Shown: positions 28,109 through 39,221 of the stretch, one piece after another
Numbering within the stretch: position 1 is the first letter of the stretch
How the letters are laid out: every line of letters starts with the position of its first letter
Source: Desulfotomaculum sp.
GTDB lineage: Bacteria > Bacillota > Desulfotomaculia > Desulfotomaculales > Desulfallaceae
Assembly (NCBI GenBank): GCA_016841675.1
Contig: JAENYQ010000014.1
Location: 4,484-53,952 of the forward strand
Reading direction: 5' to 3'
DNA: 49,469 nucleotides
Made by a program: the position numbers and the translations under genes
Notes under the pieces: model-generated
Told to the model about the DNA's origin: nothing
Seen by the model: only the letters and a program-made list of their open reading frames with translations
Databases searched by the model: none

Positions 28109-28651
28109 TTACGCTGCCTTGAAGGGCATCCCCATTAGGCGGAGTAGTTCACGCGCCTCTTCGTCGGTCTTGGCGGTGGTCACAATAATGATATCCATGC
28201 CCCTGACTTTGTCAATTTTATCATAATCTATTTCAGGGAAGATAAGTTGTTCTTTAACGCCCATGCTGTAGTTGCCCCGTCCATCGAAGGACTTGGGCGA
28301 AATGCCGCGAAAGTCACGCACCCGCGGCAGCGCGATGCTGAACAACCGATCTACGAACTCATACATGCGGTCACCCCGCAGGGTTACTTTGCAGCCGATG
28401 GTCATGCCCTGGCGCAGCTTAAATGCGGCGATGGACTTTTTAGCCTTGGTAACCACCGGACGCTGGCCGGTGATAATCGTCATGTCGTTAACGGCGTTAT
28501 CAATAATTTTGCTGTTCTGAATGGCTTCGCCGACGCCCATGTTAACCACTACTTTTTCCAGCCTGGGAACTTGCATTACATTAACGTAGCCAAACCTTTC
28601 CATCATTGCTTTGACTACTTCGCTTCTGTATTTGTCCTTAAGCCTAGGCAT
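28109..28651 (-). CDS. rplE: 50S ribosomal protein L5
   Basis: 180 aa. It opens [40 protein letters not shown] and [17 protein letters not shown] are diagnostic, and [20 protein letters not shown] closes it. The 124-bp gap to rpsZ contains a short run of the CAGTAGT family (28088-28104). Confidence 0.98.
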   Translation of the reverse strand: MPRLKDKYRSEVVKAMMERFGYVNVMQVPRLEKVVVNMGVGEAIQNSKIIDNAVNDMTIITGQRPVVTKAKKSIAAFKLRQGMTIGCKVTLRGDRMYEFVDRLFSIALPRVRDFRGISPKSFDGRGNYSMGVKEQLIFPEIDYDKIDKVRGMDIIIVTTAKTDEEARELLRLMGMPFKAA

Positions 28652-28674
28652 ACCGTTTTCCTCCTTCCGCCGGG

Positions 28675-29001
28675 TCAGCTCAGCAATTCACCGCATTTTT
28701 TGCACTGGCGGATAGCTTTGCCGTCTTCCTGCATTTTTTTACCTACCCGGGTGGGTTTATTGCATTTGGTACAAAACAGCATCACGTTAGAGCTGTGCAT
28801 TGGTGCTTCCCGTTCCATAATACCGCCCTGGGGCAGTTGACGGGTTGCCTTGGTATGGCGTTTCATCTTGTTAACGCCTTCTACTGTGACCCGTGATTTC
28901 GCGGGCTGCACTTCCAATACCTTTCCTTTTTTGCCGGCGCTCTTACCGCGGATAACCATTACGGTATCCCCTTTGCGCACATGCACCTTGGGTTTCAACA
29001 T
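28675..29001 (-). CDS. rplX: 50S ribosomal protein L24
   Basis: 108 aa. KOW motif [20 protein letters not shown] and [20 protein letters not shown]. The C terminus carries two CxxC pairs ([20 protein letters not shown]), the zinc-ribbon-like form of L24. 23 bp before rplE. Confidence 0.97.
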   Translation of the reverse strand: MLKPKVHVRKGDTVMVIRGKSAGKKGKVLEVQPAKSRVTVEGVNKMKRHTKATRQLPQGGIMEREAPMHSSNVMLFCTKCNKPTRVGKKMQEDGKAIRQCKKCGELLS

Positions 29002-29031
29002 ATCCGTTACACCTCCTGTGGCGCCGTATGG

Positions 29032-29400
29032 TTACAAAACTTCCGGAGCCAGGGATACAATCTTCATGTAATCGTGGTCACGCAGTTCCCGGGCCACTGG
29101 CCCGAAAATACGGGTTCCTTTAGGGCTCCCGTCGTCTTTAATAATCACGGCGGCGTTTTCGTCAAATTTGATGTAAGATCCGTCGGGGCGTCGGACTTCC
29201 TTCTTGGTCCGTACTATTACGGCCTTGATGACGTCCCCTTTCTTAACAACGCCGCCCGGTGTCGCTTCTTTGACAGAAGCAACAATAATATCACCAAGGC
29301 TGGCATAACGGCGTCGCGAACCACCCATTACACGGATGCACATGAGTCTTTTGGCGCCTGTATTGTCCGCCACCCTGAGCATGGTTTGCACTTGAATCAC
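29032..29400 (-). CDS. rplN: 50S ribosomal protein L14
   Basis: 122 aa. [20 protein letters not shown], then [20 protein letters not shown] and [20 protein letters not shown] start at 29400 after GGAGG. Confidence 0.98.
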   Translation of the reverse strand: MIQVQTMLRVADNTGAKRLMCIRVMGGSRRRYASLGDIIVASVKEATPGGVVKKGDVIKAVIVRTKKEVRRPDGSYIKFDENAAVIIKDDGSPKGTRIFGPVARELRDHDYMKIVSLAPEVL

Positions 29401-29439
29401 CAGACATCCTCCTTTACACGGCGGTGGAAGCCGCGGCGG

Positions 29440-29703
29440 TTAAACCTGTTCGGTCTTGCGAACCACTTCCACGACGCGCCACCGTTTGTCCTTGGACAGG
29501 GGCCTGGTTTCCATAATTTTAACCCTGTCGCCGATATTACAGACGTTTTCTTCGTCATGGGCCTTGTATTTCTTCGAAACCCGGATAGTACGGCCATAAA
29601 CCGGGTGACGGCCGGTGCTATCCACCGACACTACCACTGTTTTTTCCATTTTATTACTGGTCACGGTACCGGTCCGGACCTTGCGCATATTGCGTTCAGC
29701 CAA
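29440..29703 (-). CDS. rpsQ: 30S ribosomal protein S17
   Basis: 87 aa from the TTG at 29703 ([20 protein letters not shown]), 9 nt after GGGGG; an ATG at 29688 would be shorter than usual. [20 protein letters not shown] and [11 protein letters not shown] are typical. Confidence 0.96.
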   Translation of the reverse strand: MAERNMRKVRTGTVTSNKMEKTVVVSVDSTGRHPVYGRTIRVSKKYKAHDEENVCNIGDRVKIMETRPLSKDKRWRVVEVVRKTEQV

Positions 29704-29747
29704 TTCGGCTAACCCCCTTTTTCAAAACGGGTACTTCATGCTTTATA

Positions 29748-29960
29748 TTACGCCCGAACGATGCCGATTTCCCGTTCCCGGATTACGGTCTTAACCCGGG
29801 CGATATTACGACGTACATCCTTAATCCGCATGGCATTGTCGAGCTGCCCGGTGGCCAGCTGAAAGCGCAGCCGGAACAGTTCGTCCTTGGCGTCATTCAT
29901 TTTTTTCACCAGTTCCTGGTCGGTAAGCTCACGCAATTCCCTACCCCTCACTAGCCTCAC
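29748..29960 (-). CDS. rpmC: 50S ribosomal protein L29
   Basis: 70 aa from the GTG at 29960; the GTG at 29951 is an alternative. [20 protein letters not shown] and [12 protein letters not shown] are diagnostic. It overlaps the end of rplP by 20 bp, so translation is coupled. Confidence 0.96.
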   Translation of the reverse strand: MRLVRGRELRELTDQELVKKMNDAKDELFRLRFQLATGQLDNAMRIKDVRRNIARVKTVIREREIGIVRA

Positions 29961-30375
29961 CTACTTCCCCACGTCTTACGAACCTGGTCCTGATGGGCAG
30001 TTTATGGGCGGCCAGGCGTAATGCTTCCCGGGCCACTTCCTCGTCAACCCCGGCCAGTTCAAACAAAATCCGGCCCGGTTTAACCACTGCCACCCACCAT
30101 TCGGGAGCACCCTTGCCGCTGCCCATACGGGTTTCGGCAGGTTTCTTGGTGACTGGTTTATCTGGAAATATTTTAATCCATACTTTGCCGCCCCGTTTTA
30201 TATAACGGGTCATGGCGATACGGGCAGCCTCGATTTGACGGTTGGTAATCCAGCCCGACTCCAATGCCTGCAGCCCGTACTCCCCGAAATGGACGTCGTT
30301 TCCGCCCTTGGACTTACCTTTAAAATCGGCGCCGCGGCGTTGTTTGCGATATTTAACCCTCTTCGGAATGAGCAT
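29941..30375 (-). CDS. rplP: 50S ribosomal protein L16
   Basis: 144 aa. [35 protein letters not shown] and the 81[10 protein letters not shown] loop near the peptidyl-transferase centre. 5 bp after rpsC. Confidence 0.98.
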   Translation of the reverse strand: MLIPKRVKYRKQRRGADFKGKSKGGNDVHFGEYGLQALESGWITNRQIEAARIAMTRYIKRGGKVWIKIFPDKPVTKKPAETRMGSGKGAPEWWVAVVKPGRILFELAGVDEEVAREALRLAAHKLPIRTRFVRRGEVGEASEG

Positions 30376-30380
30376 CGAGC

Positions 30381-31046
30381 CTATTCGCCTCCTTTACCGG
30401 CAGCTGTCTTTCTGGCTTCCGGCAAAACTTCTCCTTTGTAGATCCAAACTTTAACGCCTATTTTACCGTAGGTGGTATTGGCCTCTGCAAAACCGTAGTC
30501 GATATCGGCACGCAGTGTGTGCAAGGGCACTTTACCTTCGCTGTACCATTCGCTCCGGGCAATCTCTGCGCCGGCCAGACGTCCGCTGCAGGCAATTTTG
30601 ATGCCCTTGGCGCCCATGCGCATGGAACGGCCCACGCTTTGCTTCATAGCCCGCCGGAAGGCAATTCTTCTGACCAGCTGGGAGGCTACATTTTCGGCCA
30701 CCAGTTGGGCGTCGGTTTCCGGGCTTTTGATTTCCACAATGTTAACGTTAACTTGCTTGCCGGTCATCTTTTCCAGCTGTTTGCGCAGTGCTTCAACCTC
30801 GGTGCCGCCCCGGCCAATAACGATGCCCGGCTTGGCGGTGTGGATGGATACCTTCATTTTGTTGGCCGCCCGCTCAATCTGAACTCGGGCTATGCCGGCG
30901 GCGAACAGTTTGGTCTTGATATACTTACGCACATCCTGGTCTTCTTTAAGCAACCCGGCAAAGCTTTTCTTGTCCGCGAACCACTTGGCATCCCAATCTC
31001 TAATGATGCCTATGCGCAACCCTTTCGGGTTTACTTTCTGCCCCAC
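30381..31046 (-). CDS. rpsC: 30S ribosomal protein S3
   Basis: 221 aa. [20 protein letters not shown], the KH motif [19 protein letters not shown] and the C-terminal domain [23 protein letters not shown] start at 31046, 1 nt past the rplV stop, with GGAGGG inside rplV. Confidence 0.98.
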   Translation of the reverse strand: MGQKVNPKGLRIGIIRDWDAKWFADKKSFAGLLKEDQDVRKYIKTKLFAAGIARVQIERAANKMKVSIHTAKPGIVIGRGGTEVEALRKQLEKMTGKQVNVNIVEIKSPETDAQLVAENVASQLVRRIAFRRAMKQSVGRSMRMGAKGIKIACSGRLAGAEIARSEWYSEGKVPLHTLRADIDYGFAEANTTYGKIGVKVWIYKGEVLPEARKTAAGKGGE

Positions 31047-31047
31047 G

Positions 31048-31392
31048 CTAGCCCTCCTTTTTCTCCTTCAAGATCACGGTTATGTGACTGGTACGGTGGC
31101 GTAGCACGTCGGCGCGGCCCATGGCTCTGGGCTTCCACCGCTTCAGGGTCGGTCCCTGGTCTACGTAGCAGGCAGCCACGTATAAATCATCTTTACTCAT
31201 TTCGTAATTGTGCTCCGCGTTAGCAGCGGCCGAATTGACCACTTTAGTTAAAGGTGCGGAGGCCCTTTTGGGTGTAAACTTCAATATGGCCAGAGCCTCT
31301 TCAACATCCTTACCCCTGATGAGGTCGATTACCTGTCGCACTTTGCGCGGGGAGATGCGTATATAATTGGCTACCGCCTTTGCTTCTGGCAT
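31048..31392 (-). CDS. rplV: 50S ribosomal protein L22
   Basis: 114 aa from the ATG at 31392 ([20 protein letters not shown]); the frame is open to 31491 but the ribosome site GGGGATGAT is here. [20 protein letters not shown] forms the exit-tunnel loop and shows no macrolide-resistance-type deletion. Confidence 0.97.
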   Translation of the reverse strand: MPEAKAVANYIRISPRKVRQVIDLIRGKDVEEALAILKFTPKRASAPLTKVVNSAAANAEHNYEMSKDDLYVAACYVDQGPTLKRWKPRAMGRADVLRHRTSHITVILKEKKEG

Positions 31393-31503
31393 TGTATCAT
31401 CCCCTTTTTTTGCTTCACTGAGGATATTCGAAAGGCAGGATACGGGATCCGTTTCTAATCTGTATGGTCTGCCGTGCTGCTTTTCAAACACTTGATTTTG
31501 ATA

Positions 31504-31788
31504 TTATTTTAATGCGCTCGACCGTTCAACGTGTGAACCATGTCCCCTGAACATCCTGGTGGGCGCGAACTCGCCCAACTTATGTCCTACCATGTCCTCG
31601 GTGACGTAAACGGGTACGTGTTTCCTACCGTCGTGCACCGCTATGGTGTGGCCAATCATTTCGGGGAATATGGTGGAACGACGCGACCAGGTCTTAAGAA
31701 CCCTTTTTTCGCCCTTGTCGTTCATCGTATTAATCCGTTCTAGGAGCCTTTCTTCACAGTACGGGCCTTTTTTTAGGGAGCGACCCAT
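31504..31788 (-). CDS. rpsS: 30S ribosomal protein S19
   Basis: 94 aa. [40 protein letters not shown] and [12 protein letters not shown] are diagnostic. 39 bp after rplB; GGAGG before the start. Confidence 0.98.
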   Translation of the reverse strand: MGRSLKKGPYCEERLLERINTMNDKGEKRVLKTWSRRSTIFPEMIGHTIAVHDGRKHVPVYVTEDMVGHKLGEFAPTRMFRGHGSHVERSSALK

Positions 31789-31827
31789 CGGCTAGCCTCC
31801 TTCCTGTTACACATGCAATTGCTGCTA

Positions 31828-32658
31828 CTATTTTTTACCGCGGCGTTTGACAATCAGCCTATCGCTAGGTTTCTTTTTCTTTCTTGTGCGTGCACCCAGT
31901 GTCGGCTTGCCCCAAGGAGTAACGGGGTTTCTACCGATGGGTGAACGGCCCTCGCCACCACCGTGCGGATGGTCTACCGGGTTCATCACCACGCCACGTA
32001 CCGTGGGTCTAATACCCATCCAGCGTTTGCGCCCGGCTTTACCAATACTGATGTTTTCATGGTCCACATTACCTACCTGGCCAATGGTGGCCCGGCAATC
32101 CTGCAGAAGTAGGCGCATTTCGCCCGAGGGCATCCGGATGTGAGCGTGCTTACCCTCTTTGGCCATCAGCTGGGCTGATGTGCCGGCCGAACGTACCAAC
32201 TGGCCGCCGGCCCCGGGATACAACTCAAGATTATGAATCATGGTACCCAGCGGGATGTTGCGCAACTGCAGAGCGTTGCCTGCCTTGATGTCGGCGTCGG
32301 GGCCGGATTCAATCAGCTGCCCCACTTTTAGGCCCGCAGGGGCTAGAATGTATCTTTTCTCCCCGTCGGCGTAATGCAAAAGAGCAATCCTGGCCGACCG
32401 GTTGGGGTCATATTCAATGCTGGCCACTTTGGCCGGGATACCGTCTTTGTTCCGTTTGAAATCGATAATCCGGTACTTGCGTTTATGGCCGCCGCCGCGG
32501 TGTCGGACCGTAATTCTACCGCTGGCGTTCCTGCCGCTTTGTTTCTTTAGCGGTGCCAGCAGGGATTTTTCCGGTTCGTTGGTGGTGACTTCCTCGAAGG
32601 TTGACACCGTCACGAACCTCCGACCTGGAGATGTGGGCTTAAAATTTTTAATCCCCAC
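31828..32658 (-). CDS. rplB: 50S ribosomal protein L2
   Basis: 276 aa. The conserved [20 protein letters not shown] loop with the peptidyl-transferase-proximal His is present. GTG start at 32658 ([18 protein letters not shown]) after GGAGG. The 62-bp gap to rplW includes a TTGGAAGTTGG / CCAACTTCCAA palindrome. Confidence 0.98.
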   Translation of the reverse strand: MGIKNFKPTSPGRRFVTVSTFEEVTTNEPEKSLLAPLKKQSGRNASGRITVRHRGGGHKRKYRIIDFKRNKDGIPAKVASIEYDPNRSARIALLHYADGEKRYILAPAGLKVGQLIESGPDADIKAGNALQLRNIPLGTMIHNLELYPGAGGQLVRSAGTSAQLMAKEGKHAHIRMPSGEMRLLLQDCRATIGQVGNVDHENISIGKAGRKRWMGIRPTVRGVVMNPVDHPHGGGEGRSPIGRNPVTPWGKPTLGARTRKKKKPSDRLIVKRRGKK

Positions 32659-32720
32659 CTGGTTTCCCTCCTTCTCATTGGAAGTTGGACATTGCTAACT
32701 TCCAACCTCTAATGTGTGTG

Positions 32721-33008
32721 TTACATACCCTCAAACAGTTTGATTTTGCTGCCCGGTTTAAGGGTGACGATGGCTTTTTTTAATTCCGGGGTTTTACCCC
32801 AGCGGTTACGCACCCGCTTAAACTTACCCTTCACCCGCATCGTGCGCACTTCGTCGACCTTAACGTTAAACAGTTCTTCCACCGCTTTGCGGATTTCAAT
32901 CTTATTGGCCCTGGGGTCAACGATAAAGGTGTACTTGTTTTCCTCCAGCAGGGCGGTGCTTTTTTCTGTTACCACCGGTTTTCTGATAATATCCCTGGGA
33001 TTTTCCAT
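32721..33008 (-). CDS. rplW: 50S ribosomal protein L23
   Basis: 95 aa. [20 protein letters not shown] and [16 protein letters not shown] are typical; it forms the docking site for SRP and trigger factor at the tunnel exit. The ATG overlaps the rplD stop (TAATG). Confidence 0.98.
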   Translation of the reverse strand: MENPRDIIRKPVVTEKSTALLEENKYTFIVDPRANKIEIRKAVEELFNVKVDEVRTMRVKGKFKRVRNRWGKTPELKKAIVTLKPGSKIKLFEGM

Positions 33009-33631
33009 TATGCGAACACCTCCTCGACCCTAGCCACCGCGTCCCTGGTAATAACCAGCGTAGTGTGGTTCAAAAGGTCGTATACGTTCAGACCAGGTAC
33101 ACTAAGCGGCTTAACGCCCGGGATGTTGCGGGCTGACTTGAAGACGGTCTCATCCCGGTCGGCGGTAACAACTAGTGCCTTGGTGTTCACTTTTAGATTA
33201 TCCAAAATTCTAATCATGTCCTTGGTTTTGGGCATTTCCATACTCAGTGCTTCCAGCACCACGATGCTGCCGCCTTCCACCTTGGATGACAGGGCCGACC
33301 TCATGGCCAGCCGACGTACTTTTTTGGGAATTTCGTAACTGTAGTCCCTGGGGTGCGGACCAAAGACGATTCCGCCACCTCGCCAGATGGGGGAACGGAT
33401 GGTGCCGTGCCGGGCGCGGCCGGTGCCTTTTTGGCGCCACGGCTTGCGGCCGCCGCCGCTGACCTCGGCCCTGGTTTTGGTGTTGTGGGTGCCCCGCCGT
33501 TTACTGGCCTGGTGCATGTTAACTACATCGAACAGGGCCTGCTGGTGTACAGCTACGCCGAATATAGCGTCGTTTAAGTCTAGTTCCCCGACCTGTTCAC
33601 CGTTTACGTTGTATATGGCAACTTTGGGCAT
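33008..33631 (-). CDS. rplD: 50S ribosomal protein L4
   Basis: 207 aa. [20 protein letters not shown], then [20 protein letters not shown] (tunnel loop) and [20 protein letters not shown]. 30 bp after rplC, 1-nt overlap with rplW. Confidence 0.98.
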   Translation of the reverse strand: MPKVAIYNVNGEQVGELDLNDAIFGVAVHQQALFDVVNMHQASKRRGTHNTKTRAEVSGGGRKPWRQKGTGRARHGTIRSPIWRGGGIVFGPHPRDYSYEIPKKVRRLAMRSALSSKVEGGSIVVLEALSMEMPKTKDMIRILDNLKVNTKALVVTADRDETVFKSARNIPGVKPLSVPGLNVYDLLNHTTLVITRDAVARVEEVFA

Positions 33632-33661
33632 GCGTATCTTCCTCCTTTCGCTGCGCAGCCG

Positions 33662-34288
33662 CTATCGGGACTTGACGGAGCGTTTAATAGTCAGCAATCC
33701 GCCCCGCGGACCTGGAACGGCTCCCCGGATAGCCAGTAGGTTTTGCCCGGCTTCTACCCGAATTACTTCCAGGTTTTGCACGGTTACCCGCTCGGCGCCA
33801 GCGTGGCCGGGTAATTTACGGCCTTTGAATACCCGGGCCGGGCCCTTAGGTCCTAGTGAACCGGGCCTGCGGTGGTACTTGGAACCGTGGGTCATGGGGC
33901 CGCGGTGGAAACCGTGACGCTGGATGCCGCCGGTAAAACCACGCCCTTTGGAAGTTCCGACCACGTCTACCCGTTCGCCGATAGCAAATATATCGACATT
34001 AATTTCCTGGCCTACTTCATAACCTGCTGCGTCTTCCACACGCACTTCCCTCAAGTAACGCTTAGGCTTCACACCCGCCTTGGCGTAATGGCCCTTTTGG
34101 GGTTTGTTGAACAGGTTCTCTCGCTTTTCGCCAAAACCCAGCTGGACGGCATGGTATCCGTCCTGTTCGGATATCTTTTTCTGTACTACAACACATGGGC
34201 CGGCCTCAATTACCGTTACCGGTACGGATTCACCGTTTTCAGTAAAAACTTGCGTCATGCCGACCTTTTTGCCTAGTATGGTCTTCAT
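33662..34288 (-). CDS. rplC: 50S ribosomal protein L3
   Basis: 208 aa. [40 protein letters not shown] and KKLPGHAG-type loop [20 protein letters not shown]. It is separated from rpsJ by 385 bp of repeats, an unusually large break for the S10 operon. Confidence 0.98.
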   Translation of the reverse strand: MKTILGKKVGMTQVFTENGESVPVTVIEAGPCVVVQKKISEQDGYHAVQLGFGEKRENLFNKPQKGHYAKAGVKPKRYLREVRVEDAAGYEVGQEINVDIFAIGERVDVVGTSKGRGFTGGIQRHGFHRGPMTHGSKYHRRPGSLGPKGPARVFKGRKLPGHAGAERVTVQNLEVIRVEAGQNLLAIRGAVPGPRGGLLTIKRSVKSR

Positions 34289-34673
34289 CGTTCATCGCAC
34301 CTCTCGTGCCTTCCCGAAGTCTGCTTGCTTTTCGAAGGCTTATGCGCATCGTCAGCGGTTCACCGGACATCCACTTTTCGCGGTTCGCAGCGAACGTAAC
34401 CTCTTCAGGCAGTTTTTCTTAATTCGGGGACATTCCTCGACCCCAGAGGACTACCCAAGCCTAGAATCGGGGACATTCCTGTCCCCAGAGGACTACCCGA
34501 ACTTCAGCAGGTGTGTCCCCTTTCCGCTTACGGTGTGTCCCCTTTCATACGTTGGGGACATTCCTCGACCCCAAAGACACGACCCATAAGCTGAGGTGTG
34601 TCCCCTTTCATACGTTGGGGACATTCACGTCCCCAGAGGAATACCCGTTCTTCAGCGGGTGTGTCCCCATTCC
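34289..34673. repeat. Repeat-filled rpsJ-rplC gap (several family C units)
   Basis: From the rpsJ stop on the minus strand: TAAGGAATGGGGACACACC, then at least four GGGGAC/TCG..AATGTCCCC hairpins, some preceded by CGGGTAGTCCTCT or CGGGTATTCCTCT, alternating with GAAAGGGGACACACC repeats (34424-34673). The last 135 bp before rplC are not obviously repeated. No gene is seen. Confidence 0.85.
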
Positions 34674-34982
34674 TTAAAGTTTAATTTCAATATCCACCCC
34701 GGCGGGCAGGTCAAGGCGCATCAGCGCGTCCACCGTTTTGGGAGTGGGCTCCATGATATCGATGAGGCGTTTATGGGTCCTCATCTCAAACTGTTCCCGC
34801 GAGTCTTTATTAACATGCGGGGAGCGCAATATGGTGTAAATATTTTTCTCCGTTGGCAACGGCACGGGTCCGGCCACGGAAGCACCGGTCCGGCGGGCGG
34901 TATCGACTATTTTCTGGGCCGACTGGTCCAGCATTTTATGGTCGTAAGCCTTAAGGCGGATCCGGATTTTTTGACTTTTCAA
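34674..34982 (-). CDS. rpsJ: 30S ribosomal protein S10 (NusE)
   Basis: 102 aa from the TTG at 34982 ([20 protein letters not shown]), 8 nt after [25 protein letters not shown] and [19 protein letters not shown] are diagnostic. Also a NusB-binding antitermination factor. Its TAA stop starts a family C cluster. 42 bp after tuf. Confidence 0.97.
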   Translation of the reverse strand: MKSQKIRIRLKAYDHKMLDQSAQKIVDTARRTGASVAGPVPLPTEKNIYTILRSPHVNKDSREQFEMRTHKRLIDIMEPTPKTVDALMRLDLPAGVDIEIKL

Positions 34983-35024
34983 TGCGCTGGCCTCCTTTCA
35001 CCCTAAAGATGCGGGCTTTTCGTT

Positions 35025-36227
35025 TTACTCATTAATGCCGGTAACAACCCCGGCGCCCACAGTGCGACCGCCTTCACGGATGGCGAAACGCAGGCCTTCT
35101 TCGATGGCGATAGGGGTAATTAACTCGATATCTACCTTAACGTTGTCGCCAGGCATAACCATTTCCACGCCTTCGGGCAACTGGACGATGCCGGTCACGT
35201 CGGTGGTCCGGAAGTAGAACTGGGGACGGTAGCCGTTAAAGAACGGGGTGTGCCGGCCGCCTTCTTCTTTGGTCAGGACGTATACTTCGGCGTTGTACTT
35301 GGTGTGCGGCTTAATGCTGCCGGGCTTGGCAAGCACCTGGCCACGCTCAATCTCTTTGCGGTCTACGCCGCGCAGCAGACAGCCAACGTTGTCGCCGGCT
35401 TCTCCGCGGTCGAGGATTTTGCGGAACATTTCCACGCCGGTGACGACGGTCTTGCGCGGTTTATCCATTAGCCCGACGATTTCTACTTCTTCGCCGGTCT
35501 TAACCACGCCGCGCTCGATACGGCCGGTGGCCACGGTGCCGCGTCCGGTGATGGTGAATACGTCTTCTACGGGCATCAGGAACGGCTTGTCGACGTCACG
35601 TTCGGGGTTGGGAATGTATGAGTCGACGGCGTCCATTAGTTCCCAGATGCTCTTGCACCATTCACAGTCACGTTTACCGCAGGCGCATTCCAGCGCCTTT
35701 AAGGCCGAGCCGGTGATGATGGGGGTGTCGTCGCCCGGGAATTCATAGATGTTTAGAAGATCGCGTACTTCCATGTCGACCAGTTCCAGTAGTTCTTCGT
35801 CGTCGACCATGTCGGCTTTGTTCAGGTAGACTACGATGTAGGGCACGCCCACCTGACGGGAGAGCAGGATGTGCTCACGGGTCTGGGGCATCGGGCCGTC
35901 GGCGGCAGATACTACCAGGATGGAACCATCCATTTGGGCGGCGCCGGTAATCATGTTCTTGATGTAGTCGGCGTGGCCCGGGCAGTCAACGTGCGCGTAG
36001 TGACGGCTTTGGGTTTCGTATTCAACGTGGGAGGTGTTGATAGTAATGCCGCGCTCACGTTCTTCCGGCGCGTTGTCGATTTCGTCGTATTTCTTGATGG
36101 CAGCACCGCCCACGGTGGACAGCACGCTGGTGATGGCGGCAGTCAGGGTGGTTTTGCCGTGGTCGACGTGGCCGATGGTGCCGATGTTCAAGTGCGGTTT
36201 ATTCCGCTCAAATTTCGCTTTGGCCAT
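35025..36227 (-). CDS. tuf: Elongation factor Tu
   Basis: 400 aa. The G domain has GHVDHGKTT (P-loop), DCPGHADY and NKADM; domains 2 and 3 follow in the usual way. Oddity: between the SALKALE helix and the next helix lies an insertion with four cysteines, [11 protein letters not shown] (Cys181, 183, 188, 191), absent from E. coli EF-Tu and able to form a metal site. A second tuf copy elsewhere cannot be judged from here. Confidence 0.98.
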   Translation of the reverse strand: MAKAKFERNKPHLNIGTIGHVDHGKTTLTAAITSVLSTVGGAAIKKYDEIDNAPEERERGITINTSHVEYETQSRHYAHVDCPGHADYIKNMITGAAQMDGSILVVSAADGPMPQTREHILLSRQVGVPYIVVYLNKADMVDDEELLELVDMEVRDLLNIYEFPGDDTPIITGSALKALECACGKRDCEWCKSIWELMDAVDSYIPNPERDVDKPFLMPVEDVFTITGRGTVATGRIERGVVKTGEEVEIVGLMDKPRKTVVTGVEMFRKILDRGEAGDNVGCLLRGVDRKEIERGQVLAKPGSIKPHTKYNAEVYVLTKEEGGRHTPFFNGYRPQFYFRTTDVTGIVQLPEGVEMVMPGDNVKVDIELITPIAIEEGLRFAIREGGRTVGAGVVTGINE

Positions 36228-36568
36228 TGGGTTTTAATTCCTCCTTAAATCCTTTAAATACAAAATCATTTAAACATTTTTAAGCGTTACTCGTATCTGG
36301 CGCTCCGGTGGTATCGCTCCGTTCGCTCTTGCAATTCTACTTGTTGTGGTTGGCAAGGCTTTTGGTGAACGCGCCAGGCGATTTGCTTAACCATTACTTA
36401 CGCCCTAAGCAGTCATGAATTCGGGGCTATGACGGGCTAGACAACGCAATCAGGTGCACCGCTCTCTCCGGATACCACCGGATCGCCTCCGTACGTTTGT
36501 TTTTCATGCACTGCAGATACTGTTTGGAGCGCCTATTCTGACTCCTGAGTCGTCTTTTACATATTCTG
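36228..36568. other. fusA-tuf gap (341 bp) with a long-range inverted repeat
   Basis: CCGGTGGTATC (36305-36315) and GATACCACCGG (36471-36481) are exact inverted repeats about 155 bp apart; local matches extend further (CGCTCCGGTGG against CCGGATCGCC). A stuttering TCTGACTCCTGAGTC run lies near 36537-36553. No tRNA or open frame is convincing. A tuf promoter or leader is plausible but not recognised. Confidence 0.45.
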
Positions 36569-38641
36569 CTATGCGCGCTTGGTTGCTATACTTTCGGCTA
36601 TAGATTGCGGCACTTCTTCATAGTGGTCAAATTGCATGGTGTAAGTGCCTCGCCCTTGGGTCCGGGACCGCAGTTCGGTAGCATACCCAAACATTTCGGA
36701 TAGGGGCACATAGCCGTGAATCACCTGGTTGACACCCCGGGGTTCCATCTCGCCGATGCGGCCCCGGCGGGAGTTGATGTCGCCGATAACGTCTCCCATG
36801 TACTCGTCCATAACCACTATTTCCACTTTCATCGATGGTTCCAGCAATACGGCGCCGGCTTTTTTGGCTGCGCTTTGCAGTGCCATACTCCCGGCAATTT
36901 TGAATGCCATTTCCGATGAGTCCACATCGTGGAAGGAGCCGTCTAGCAGGGTGGCGCGCACGTCCACCAGCGGGTAAGAGGCTAACACGCCGTTATTCAT
37001 GGCCTCACGGATACCGTTTTCCACCGGAGAAATGTACTCCTTGGGGATGGCTCCGCCCACAATTTTATTGACAAATTCAAACCCGGTGCCGGGTTCGGCG
37101 GGCTCCAGCTCGATAACCACGTGACCGTATTGGCCGCGGCCACCGGACTGGCGAATGAATTTGCCCTCTGACTTTGCTTTTTTACGGATCGTTTCTTTGT
37201 AAGCCACCTGCGGTTTGCCCACGGTTGCCCCGACCTTGAACTCCCGCAGCAGCCGGTCCACAATAATTTCCAGATGTAATTCACCCATCCCACGGATAAT
37301 GGTTTGCCCGGTGTCGATGTCGGTGTGCACCTTGAAGGTGGGATCTTCCTCACCGAGTTTTTGCAGTGCCACACCCATTTTATCCTGGTCGGCTTTGGTG
37401 TTGGGCTCAATGGCTACTGATATAACGGGTTCGGGAAACTCCATCGCCTCCAGCAGGATGGGAAATTTATCTATACACAGCGTGTCGCCGGTGGTGGTGT
37501 CTTTTAATCCCACGGCGGCCACAATATCACCAGCGTATATTTCCTTGACATCCTCCCGGTGATTGGCGTGCATCCTCAGAATGCGGCCAATGCGCTCCCG
37601 CTTGTTCTTGGTGGAGTTTAGGACGTAAGAACCGCTAGCGATTACGCCGGAATAGACTCGAAAATAAGTAAGCTTACCCACGTAAGGGTCGGTCATAATT
37701 TTAAACGCCAGAGCTGAAAAGGGCTTGTCGTCGTCGGCTTCCCGAGCATCTTCCTCGCCGCTGTCGGGGTGGATGCCCCGAATGGCGGGCACGTCGGATG
37801 GTGCCGGCATGTAATCTATAATGGCGTCTAACAGGGGCTGCACCCCTTTGTTCTTGAATGATGACCCGCATAATACAGGCACGATTTTAACCGCCAGAGT
37901 GGCTTTGCGAAGAGCCGCCTTAATTTCCTCGGGGTCTAGTTCATCCCCGTCCAGGTATTTATTCATTAGCTCATCATCAAACTCGGCCACTGCTTCTATC
38001 AACTTTTCCCTATGCTCGGCGACAAGTTCCACCATATCGGCGGGAATCTCTGATTCTTCACTGGTGGTACCAAGATCGTCAATATATCGGATACACTTGA
38101 CGCGGATTAAATCTACCACGCCGGTGAAGCTTTCTTCCACTCCGATAGGCAATTGCAACGCTATCGGGTTGGCACCCAGCCTTTTAACCATCATTTCCAG
38201 ACCACTGAAAAAGTCGGCCCCGATGCGGTCCATTTTGTTAATGTAAGCAATCCGGGGGACCCTGTACTTGTCTGCCTGCCGCCACACTGTTTCGGACTGC
38301 GGCTCCACACCACCCACCGAACAAAATACAGCGACGGCTCCATCTAGTACCCGGAGCGAACGTTCCACCTCAACGGTAAAGTCCACGTGCCCGGGTGTGT
38401 CAATAATGTTAATTGCATAATCCCGCCATTGGCACGACGTGGCAGCGGAGGTAATGGTAATGCCCCGCTCCTGTTCCTGGACCATCCAGTCCATCGTTGC
38501 CGCACCGTCGTGAACTTCCCCCAGTTTATGCACCCTGCCGGTGTAGAACAGAATACGTTCGGTGGTGGTGGTCTTTCCGGCGTCGATGTGGGCCATGATC
38601 CCTATATTACGTGTTTTGTCCAGCGGAAATTGCCTCGCCAT
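36569..38641 (-). CDS. fusA: Elongation factor G
   Basis: 690 aa. P-loop [39 protein letters not shown] and NKMDR are followed by domains II-V ([49 protein letters not shown]). Drives translocation. Located between rpsG and tuf in the str operon. Confidence 0.98.
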   Translation of the reverse strand: MARQFPLDKTRNIGIMAHIDAGKTTTTERILFYTGRVHKLGEVHDGAATMDWMVQEQERGITITSAATSCQWRDYAINIIDTPGHVDFTVEVERSLRVLDGAVAVFCSVGGVEPQSETVWRQADKYRVPRIAYINKMDRIGADFFSGLEMMVKRLGANPIALQLPIGVEESFTGVVDLIRVKCIRYIDDLGTTSEESEIPADMVELVAEHREKLIEAVAEFDDELMNKYLDGDELDPEEIKAALRKATLAVKIVPVLCGSSFKNKGVQPLLDAIIDYMPAPSDVPAIRGIHPDSGEEDAREADDDKPFSALAFKIMTDPYVGKLTYFRVYSGVIASGSYVLNSTKNKRERIGRILRMHANHREDVKEIYAGDIVAAVGLKDTTTGDTLCIDKFPILLEAMEFPEPVISVAIEPNTKADQDKMGVALQKLGEEDPTFKVHTDIDTGQTIIRGMGELHLEIIVDRLLREFKVGATVGKPQVAYKETIRKKAKSEGKFIRQSGGRGQYGHVVIELEPAEPGTGFEFVNKIVGGAIPKEYISPVENGIREAMNNGVLASYPLVDVRATLLDGSFHDVDSSEMAFKIAGSMALQSAAKKAGAVLLEPSMKVEIVVMDEYMGDVIGDINSRRGRIGEMEPRGVNQVIHGYVPLSEMFGYATELRSRTQGRGTYTMQFDHYEEVPQSIAESIATKRA

Positions 38642-38656
38642 AAAGACCCCCCTTTA

Positions 38657-39127
38657 CTACCACCTGTAGTGAGCAAAAGCTTTGTTGGCCTCAGCCATTT
38701 TATGCGTATCTTCTTTCCGCTTCACAGACGGACCGGTATTATTGGCCGCTTCCATTAATTCTTCGGCCAGACGGCCTTCCATGCTTTTGCCGCCGCGATT
38801 ACGAGCGTACGTGGTAATCCAGCGGATTGCCAATGTGTGTCTGCGCTCGGGTCTGACTTCGATAGGCACCTGATAGTTGGCACCACCTACGCGCCGGGCT
38901 TTAACTTCTAAAACCGGCATTACGTTTTTCATGGCTTGCTCGAAAACTTCCAACGGATCCTTGCCGGTTTTTTCACGTATGATTTCAAAAGCATTGTAGC
39001 AAACTTTTTCGGCCACGCTTCTTTTGCCATCGTTCATAATTTGGTTGATCAACTTGGTCAGCACCTTGCTGCTATAAACCGGGTCGGGCATAACATACCG
39101 TTTGGGCGCTGCGCCTCTTCTGGGCAT
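38657..39127 (-). CDS. rpsG: 30S ribosomal protein S7
   Basis: 156 aa. [20 protein letters not shown], then [20 protein letters not shown] and [20 protein letters not shown]. 15 bp before fusA. It normally represses the str operon. Confidence 0.98.
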   Translation of the reverse strand: MPRRGAAPKRYVMPDPVYSSKVLTKLINQIMNDGKRSVAEKVCYNAFEIIREKTGKDPLEVFEQAMKNVMPVLEVKARRVGGANYQVPIEVRPERRHTLAIRWITTYARNRGGKSMEGRLAEELMEAANNTGPSVKRKEDTHKMAEANKAFAHYRW

Positions 39128-39221
39128 TCTTTTCCCCCCTTTGCGCTAAGGTTAAAAATTCACCGGCATATCCGGCGTAAAAGTTTAGTATTTATAGTTA
39201 AGAAACATTAATTAGCGAGTT

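Noticed and set aside
36228..36568. Possible tRNA or small gene in the fusA-tuf gap
   Set aside because: No cloverleaf with a T-arm GTTCRA and matching acceptor stem was found by eye on either strand, and no open frame has a ribosome site.
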